Part shown: positions 6,527 through 10,851 of the stretch, in pieces
How positions within the stretch are numbered: position 1 is the first letter of the stretch
Layout of the letters: every line of letters starts with the position of its first letter
Assembly: GCA_945787305.1 (NCBI GenBank)
Contig: CALZIH010000062.1
Span: 1 to 10,851 of the forward strand
DNA: 10,851 nucleotides
Direction: 5' to 3'
DNA from: an uncultured Desulfobulbaceae bacterium
Lineage (GTDB): Bacteria > Desulfobacterota > Desulfobulbia > Desulfobulbales > Desulfobulbaceae
Notes under the pieces: generated by a model
Told to the model about the DNA's origin: nothing
The model's input: the letters and a program-made list of their open reading frames with translations, nothing else
The model's database searches: none
Translations under genes and position numbers: made by a program

Positions 6527-8091
6527 TGTTGCATCTCTTCACTAACAAGGGGCTCCACCATGTGCCCAAGCTCTTCCACCACCTTTTCGTCTAAGGTACC
6601 TCTTTCCACCTCGTTACGAAGCTGCTGCAGAGCTTTTTTTATGGAGATCGCTTTCCGGTACGGCCGGTCCGTTATCATGGCATCGTATATATCAACCACC
6701 GCCATTATTCTGACAACAACCGGGATCTCCTGCCCCTTCAGGCCATCGGGGTAACCGCTGCCGTCCAGTTTTTCGTGATGATGCCTGATAATCTTCAAAG
6801 CCAGACCGAGGTTTTTCTTCAACGGCAGACATATTTTGTGGCCGACACGGGAATGGGTCTTCATCAGGTCCGATTCTTCACCGGTGAGTGGCCCAGGTTT
6901 GTTGAGTATGCTTTTAGGAACCGCAATCTTACCGATATCGTGTAAAATTCCTCCGATCTTCAAAGACTCTATTTCGTCGGCGGAACGGTTTAATTTTATG
7001 CCGAGCTCCTGTGCCAGCTGGGCAACGCGGTGCACATGTCCCTGGGTGTAGACGTCTTTAGCCTCTACAACATTGGCAAGGGAACTTAGTACCGTTTCTA
7101 TTCCGGTCAGTTTCTCGTTTAATCGTTTTGTCTTCAGCAGTGAGCGGGTCCTGGCCAGCAGTTCCACCTTACTGGGAGGCTTTGTCAGAAAATCATCGGC
7201 ACCCGTTTCAATTCCTCTGATTTTGGCCTCAATATCATCTAAAGCCGTTATCATGATTATCGGAATCATACGGGTATCGTCTCTGCTCTTCAAGGTGCGG
7301 CAGACCTCATACCCGTTAATGCCGGGCATCATAATATCAAGCAGGATGAGGTCGATATCCGTTCGATAGACGGTTTTTAAAGCCTCGGCACCACTGGTGG
7401 CCTTAAATGTTTTATAACCAAGGGGAAGAAGCAATGCTTCAAGAAGTTTGACGTTACGTTCCTCATCATCGACGATCAGGACGCGGGGCTGGGTTTGCGA
7501 ATGTGGTTCCGGGTATTTTTTTTGTGCATAGGCAATGGTATCGATACTGCTTTTTGCCCGACGCAGTTGTTCGTTTGCCGCATGAAAGAGCTCTTCTCTA
7601 CTGGTTGCTTGCTCCGGATAGCTGGACAGGCCGGCACTGATTGAAAGTTCATTAGCTGAGAACGCTTGAATCTCCTTGCTTATTTTTTCAAGAAGAGAAA
7701 CCGTATCCTGCACCGCGGCCTGTGGATGGAGTACGGCAAACAGGTCATTGTGCAGACGGGCGGCAAAACCACCTCCCTGCAGGTTATCCCGGAGAATGCT
7801 TGCCATGTCCTGCAGGAGACGATCCCCCTGAAATATACCCTTATCCCTGTTATATTCGCTAAAGTGGTCAATATCTACCAGGGCGAGTGAAAACGAGGCT
7901 GCTTCCCGGCGGTGTCTTTCTATTTCCTGTTCCAGCCCTAACTGAAAGAATCCGTGGTGATAGAGTCCCGTCAGGCTGTCGGTGCAGGGTACACGAGTCT
8001 CGCTGGTGTATTGTTTTTCTAGATTTCGAAGCGTATATTCAGGCATGTGAGCAAGCATATAGAACCATGAAACACTTTTATCCGTGATCAA
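6523..8091 (-). CDS. Degenerate GGDEF - receiver - HD-GYP protein (predicted c-di-GMP phosphodiesterase)
   Basis: The 522-residue protein has three parts. Residues about 35-190 form a GGDEF fold (TDSLTGLYHHGFF, LVDIDHF), but the signature is HNDLF (114-118) and no RxxD inhibitory site precedes it, so cyclase activity is unlikely. Residues about 202-320 form a receiver with D210, phospho-acceptor D252 and K304 (FLTKPP). Residues about 330-515 form an HD-GYP domain with HDIGK (384-388), HHHEKLD (437-443) and GSGYP (444-448), all intact; this family hydrolyses c-di-GMP. It is cytoplasmic, with no membrane segment. The TTG at 8091 is used as start, but ATGs at 8058 and 8043 are alternatives and none has a good ribosome-binding site. 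The frame stays open upstream to 8172 without an ATG or GTG. It is the first gene of the sensory operon. Confidence 0.9.
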   Translation of the reverse strand: MITDKSVSWFYMLAHMPEYTLRNLEKQYTSETRVPCTDSLTGLYHHGFFQLGLEQEIERHRREAASFSLALVDIDHFSEYNRDKGIFQGDRLLQDMASILRDNLQGGGFAARLHNDLFAVLHPQAAVQDTVSLLEKISKEIQAFSANELSISAGLSSYPEQATSREELFHAANEQLRRAKSSIDTIAYAQKKYPEPHSQTQPRVLIVDDEERNVKLLEALLLPLGYKTFKATSGAEALKTVYRTDIDLILLDIMMPGINGYEVCRTLKSRDDTRMIPIIMITALDDIEAKIRGIETGADDFLTKPPSKVELLARTRSLLKTKRLNEKLTGIETVLSSLANVVEAKDVYTQGHVHRVAQLAQELGIKLNRSADEIESLKIGGILHDIGKIAVPKSILNKPGPLTGEESDLMKTHSRVGHKICLPLKKNLGLALKIIRHHHEKLDGSGYPDGLKGQEIPVVVRIMAVVDIYDAMITDRPYRKAISIKKALQQLRNEVERGTLDEKVVEELGHMVEPLVSEEMQQ

Positions 8092-8189
8092 GCTGCGAAA
8101 AGACGAGCCTGCCTGTCCGTATTTGCTTGAACTGTATGTGCCGATGTTGATGGGTTGTACTTCGGTGTATCAATAAAAAAACCTGTAAA

Positions 8190-8211
8190 ATAGCATACTG
8201 TACACTGCTAT
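8190..8211. promoter_or_regulatory. Inverted repeat at the predicted start site of the sensory operon
   Basis: ATAGCA (8190-8195) and TGCTAT (8206-8211) are perfect inverted arms around 10 bases containing the TGTACA core. The element begins immediately downstream of the -10 box at 8219-8214 and covers the expected transcription start near 8207, a typical repressor position. The regulator is unknown. It does not match the E. coli CTGT-N8-ACAG LexA box. Confidence 0.45.
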
Positions 8212-8213
8212 AA

Positions 8214-8243
8214 ATTTTAAAGGTTAACCCTGCTCGCTGTCAA
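8214..8243 (-). promoter_or_regulatory. Sigma-70-type promoter of the five-gene sensory/selenorhodanese operon
   Basis: On the minus strand a consensus -35 TTGACA (8243-8238) is followed after 18 bases by TAAAAT (8219-8214), five of six matches to the -10 consensus. Predicted start is near 8207, giving a leader of about 116 bases before the TTG at 8091. Confidence 0.6.
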
Positions 8244-8292
8244 GATAGAACTTCTCCTGACTCCTTTTCCTGCAACTCTTACGGCAAACCTC

Positions 8293-8321
8293 TTGACAAA
8301 CCTGCAAATGTAATATTACAT
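8293..8321 (+). promoter_or_regulatory. lexA promoter with perfect palindrome (candidate operator)
   Basis: A consensus -35 TTGACA lies at 8293-8298. The -10 region (TATTAC at 8314 or TTACAT at 8316) is embedded in the perfect 14-bp palindrome ATGTAATATTACAT (8308-8321). A repressor bound there would block RNA polymerase. Because LexA normally represses its own gene, this is the best candidate LexA box in the window, but the assignment is inference. Confidence 0.5.
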
Positions 8322-8355
8322 AGGCTTTACATCAAGACGGTTTCATCCACATTGC

Positions 8356-9006
8356 ATGACAGAGACGACCATGACAACACTACCTCTGACTGAAAAACAA
8401 AAGACCTTTTTCACCTACCTCAAAGGCAAAATCACAGACACCGGACAGGCCCCCAGCCTCAGACAGGCTGCGGTTGATCTTGGTGTAAGTCATACCGCGG
8501 TCGCCAGCCTGTTACACACCCTGGAGCAAAAAGGCTGGCTGCAGCGTGAGGGACGCTACAGCCGTACCGTTCGCCTGCTGGAACAGCAGCAGGCCCCGTC
8601 CCCCTCTGGCCGGGAAATCCCCATAGTCGGCCAGGTCGCTGCCGGTCTTCCGCTTTATGCTCAACAGGAATGGGCCGGCAGTATCCTGGTCGACCACCGC
8701 ATGTACCGGGGCGACAACCTTTTTGCCCTGCGGGTACAAGGGGATTCCATGCGCGATGCCGGCATTCTCAATGGAGACCTGGCTATCTGTGAACCACGCC
8801 AATATGCCGAAAACGGCGAGATCGTTGTAGCTCTGATCGAGGGCGACGAGGCAACGGTGAAACGTTTTTTTTACCGGGGCGATCATATTGAACTGCAACC
8901 GGAAAACACAAAATACGCCGTCATGCGTTATGGGCTGGGCGAGGTCTTGATCCAGGGGCGGGTTATAGGCATCCAGCGCGGCCCGGAGCAAATGGCGCTC
9001 ACCTGA
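8356..9006 (+). CDS. lexA: LexA repressor, SOS regulator
   Basis: This 216-residue protein has an N-terminal winged helix-turn-helix (LTEKQKTFFTYLKG, then PSLRQAAVDLGVSHTAVASLLHTLEQKGWL, about 11-62) and a C-terminal S24 self-cleavage domain. The Ala96-Gly97 scissile bond is in GQVAAGLP; Ser131 (QGDSMRDAG) and Lys169 (EATVKRF) form the catalytic dyad. RecA-stimulated autocleavage would derepress SOS genes. The recognition helix, SHTAVASLLHTLEQKG, differs from the common P(S/T)xRxI...SxxAAxxHLxxL pattern, so its DNA box may be lineage-specific. ATG 8356 is taken as start; ATG 8371 is equally possible, as neither has a strong ribosome-binding site. The DUF72 gene begins one base after its TGA, indicating an operon. 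A second lexA elsewhere in the genome is possible. Confidence 0.93.
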   Translation: MTETTMTTLPLTEKQKTFFTYLKGKITDTGQAPSLRQAAVDLGVSHTAVASLLHTLEQKGWLQREGRYSRTVRLLEQQQAPSPSGREIPIVGQVAAGLPLYAQQEWAGSILVDHRMYRGDNLFALRVQGDSMRDAGILNGDLAICEPRQYAENGEIVVALIEGDEATVKRFFYRGDHIELQPENTKYAVMRYGLGEVLIQGRVIGIQRGPEQMALT

Positions 9007-9007
9007 T

Positions 9008-9829
9008 ATGCCGGCGCCTGCCCTGCATAAAAATGGTTGTTCACTCCTGATCGGCACCAGCGGGTTTTCTTATCCAGAATGGATCGCCAGCGGGTTGTAT
9101 CCGCCAGGAACAAAATCCGCTCACATGCTGGAGTTGTACAGCCGTTTTTTTCCTGTGGTTGAGTTGAACTACACCTGGTATCAGATGGTGCGTATTGAGG
9201 CAGTGCAACGTATGCTTGCACGGGTTCCGGATACGTTCTGTTTTACAGCCAAACTGACCAGGACCATGACCCATGAGGTCGATGACAACTGGCGCAGTCA
9301 GGCTAAACTGTACATGCGCGGCATAACCCCTTTGCTGTCGTCGGGACGTCTGCTTGCGGTGCTGGTTCAGTTCCCCTCTTCCTTTCAACGGACAACGAAA
9401 AACCGGCAATACCTGGGACGCCTCATTGACCGGCTGCAGGACCTGCCGCTGGCGGTGGAATTCCGCCATCGGTCCTGGGCACATGATCGGGTCTTTTCCG
9501 GTTTGCAGGAGCGACAGGTAACGTTGGTCGCGGTTGATGCCCCTGCCTTGCCCGACCTCTTCCCGCCCTTAGACATCGTCACCAACCCGGCTCTGTTTTA
9601 CCTCCGCCTGCATGGACGCAATGGCAAAGGATGGCGCTCGGGCACCATGCAGGAACAATTCAATTACAACTACACGAAACAGGAACTGCGCTGGTGGACG
9701 GAAACAAAAATCCTGTCCATGGCTGAGCAATGCCGCCGGGGCGTTCTTTTTTTCAACAATCATGTGGCAGGTCAGGCGGTTCACAACGCCCGGGCCATGA
9801 CCGGTCTTCTGGGGCAACAATCCCCCTGA
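9008..9829 (+). CDS. DUF72 (YecE-like) family protein
   Basis: The 273-residue protein shows the full DUF72 signature: IGTSGFSYPEW near the start, MLELYSRFFPVVELNYTWYQ, FCFTAKLTRTMTH, LAVLVQFPSSFQ, LAVEFRHRSW, VAVDAP, FYLRLHGRNGKGW, FNYNYTKQELRWW, and a C-terminal FFNNHVAGQAVHNA. The family adopts a TIM-barrel-like fold; its biochemical role is not established. It has no signal peptide and should be cytoplasmic. The ATG at 9008 follows the lexA stop by one base, so the two are probably translationally coupled and LexA-controlled. Its position between lexA and a Y-family polymerase homologue suggests a link to SOS or DNA damage tolerance; that is inference from context only. Confidence 0.9.
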   Translation: MPAPALHKNGCSLLIGTSGFSYPEWIASGLYPPGTKSAHMLELYSRFFPVVELNYTWYQMVRIEAVQRMLARVPDTFCFTAKLTRTMTHEVDDNWRSQAKLYMRGITPLLSSGRLLAVLVQFPSSFQRTTKNRQYLGRLIDRLQDLPLAVEFRHRSWAHDRVFSGLQERQVTLVAVDAPALPDLFPPLDIVTNPALFYLRLHGRNGKGWRSGTMQEQFNYNYTKQELRWWTETKILSMAEQCRRGVLFFNNHVAGQAVHNARAMTGLLGQQSP

Positions 9830-9910
9830 AGGTTTTCCTTTTCTCTTCTACAGGATGCCGGGTAAACCTGCGCCAGCAAAGACTACCTTTACATTTACTG
9901 TACTTTTCCC

Positions 9911-10851
9911 ATGGAACGTAAAATCATCCACCTCAACATTGCCGATTTCAGCGTCGCCGTTGAACGGTTGCTTGACAGCGACCTGCGAACCCGACCACTG
10001 ATCATTGCGCCGCAGGCTGCCAGGGCCACGGTCTACGATATGAGCGAGGAGGCGTACCGGGACGGGGTACGCAAAAACATGCTGTTGACCCAGGCCCGGA
10101 AACGATGCCGACGCGCCGTTATCCTGCCACCGAAACCCGAACGATACGAGAAGGCCATCCGCTGTTGCATCGACCATGTTCTACCCTTTACCCCTCAAGT
10201 AGAGCGAGCAGCAGGATCGGGACACCTTTATCTTGATGTCACCGGAACCCACAGGCTGTTTGGCCCGGCGCCGGACATCGGTTGGCGTATTCGCAAAATA
10301 CTGCGTCGGGAGTTGGGGTTTGATCCCATCTGGTCGGTTGCCCCCAATAAACTGGTGGCCAAGGTGGCAAGCCGGGTTGTCAAGCCTGTGGGCGAATACG
10401 TGGTGGCCGCAGGCGAAGAGCGTGACTTCCTCGCCCCCCTGCCGCTCGCCCTGCTGCCGACCATCAACCACAAGGCGTATACCCGTCTGCGTGAAGTCGG
10501 CATTCACTCCATCGGTCAGGCAACCTGTTTGTCCTTACAGGATCTGTGTCTGCTCTGCGGCCAGCGGACCGAATTGCTCTACCAGGCCCTGCACGGCATT
10601 GACCGAACACCGGTTCGGTCACCGGCAAACGGGCAACATGCAGCTTGGTCGAGTACGTCTTTTTCCTTTCAGCGCCATTTTTCGCCGGACTGCAACCAGG
10701 AAGCAATCATTCGCTCTGCGGTGCTTGACCTGGCCAGGCAGGCTGGGCGTCGTCTGCGCAAACAGCAACTGGGCTGCCGTCGTCTCACGGTTACCCTGAT
10801 CTACAGCGATGGGGTGAGCTGTAGCCGTCCAGCTTCAGGAAAAAGAAAAAA
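9911..10851 (+). CDS. Y-family DNA polymerase homologue, ImuB-like, lacking catalytic acidic residues; 3' truncated
   Basis: From ATG 9911 the frame stays open to the window edge (313 codons). Family landmarks are IIHLNIADFSVAVE at the start, YDMSEEAYRDGVRKNM, YLDVTGTHRLFG (107-118), WSVAPNKLVAKVAS (141-154) and a helix-hairpin-helix region LREVGIHSIGQATCLSL, then the start of the little-finger domain. The catalytic aspartate of IHxDMDxFF is Asn9, the second Asp is Ala11, and the SxDE motif before LDVT is GSGH (102-105), so no metal-binding acidic residues remain. This fits ImuB-like scaffolds that partner DnaE2 in SOS mutagenesis rather than an active Pol IV. It lies 81 bases after the DUF72 stop with no visible ribosome-binding site; an in-frame stop at 9863 excludes a longer start. 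A dnaE2-type gene is expected downstream. Confidence 0.85.
   Translation, partial: MERKIIHLNIADFSVAVERLLDSDLRTRPLIIAPQAARATVYDMSEEAYRDGVRKNMLLTQARKRCRRAVILPPKPERYEKAIRCCIDHVLPFTPQVERAAGSGHLYLDVTGTHRLFGPAPDIGWRIRKILRRELGFDPIWSVAPNKLVAKVASRVVKPVGEYVVAAGEERDFLAPLPLALLPTINHKAYTRLREVGIHSIGQATCLSLQDLCLLCGQRTELLYQALHGIDRTPVRSPANGQHAAWSSTSFSFQRHFSPDCNQEAIIRSAVLDLARQAGRRLRKQQLGCRRLTVTLIYSDGVSCSRPASGKRK

Noticed and set aside
8170..8172. TGA upstream of the HD-GYP gene as another selenocysteine codon.
   Set aside because: The sequence before it is AT-rich promoter with no recognisable protein, and there is no hairpin after it.
8190..8211. E. coli-type LexA box at the sensory operon promoter.
   Set aside because: Only one CTGT half is present; the second ACAG half at the required spacing is missing.
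9811..9826. GGGG/CCCC hairpin at the end of the DUF72 gene as a terminator.
   Set aside because: The stem is four pairs, lies inside the coding sequence, and lacks a following T-run.
10233..10799. Plus-strand 188-codon frame near the right end.
   Set aside because: It overlaps the Y-family homologue in another frame, and its composition (Arg, Pro, Ser rich) is typical of a frame shadow.

Overview
The window looks like part of a Gram-negative chromosome, most plausibly a Desulfobacterota (sulfate-reducer-like) genome. That placement is inference. It rests on apparent selenocysteine use, a siroheme-pathway gene, two-component and c-di-GMP signalling, and a LexA/ImuB-type SOS cassette. No rRNA, tRNA, transposase or CRISPR array was seen.

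Left part (1-2373). A 3'-truncated precorrin-2 dehydrogenase-type siroheme gene lies on the minus strand, with a good promoter only about 10 bases before its start codon. After a 427-base gap with AT-rich inverted repeats comes a minus-strand class I methyltransferase of the METTL21-like (Methyltransf_16) type. A plus-strand universal stress protein then runs toward the central operon.

Central part (8091 down to 2486, all minus strand) is the striking region. It reads as one five-gene operon: (1) a degenerate-GGDEF / receiver / HD-GYP c-di-GMP phosphodiesterase; (2) a single-domain receiver starting at a GTGA overlap; (3) and (4) two tandem, exported, double-rhodanese proteins; (5) a membrane sensor histidine kinase. 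Each rhodanese gene is interrupted by one in-frame TGA at exactly the same alignment position. The TGA replaces the second cysteine of a C-x4-C active-site loop, and the reading frame continues with perfect homology. Fourteen bases after each TGA is the same 19-base hairpin (8-bp stem, loop GGA or GGG). Its codons are identical between the copies at synonymous sites, while neighbouring codons have drifted. This is what two selenocysteine codons with bacterial SECIS elements should look like. I therefore annotate two periplasmic selenoprotein rhodaneses, each with a C-x4-Sec N-terminal domain and a cysteine-less C-terminal domain. With the kinase, receiver and HD-GYP protein they suggest a periplasmic sulfur/selenium redox module coupled to phosphorelay and c-di-GMP output; this functional link is inference.

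Right part (8092-10851). A divergent regulatory region holds a strong minus-strand promoter with an inverted repeat at its start site, and a lexA promoter containing a perfect 14-bp palindrome. It is followed on the plus strand by lexA, a DUF72 protein and a 3'-truncated Y-family polymerase homologue that lacks the catalytic acidic residues (ImuB-like). This resembles an SOS mutagenesis cassette; a dnaE2-type polymerase would be expected just beyond the window. By eye, this part and the first 500 bases are more GC-rich than the sensory operon.
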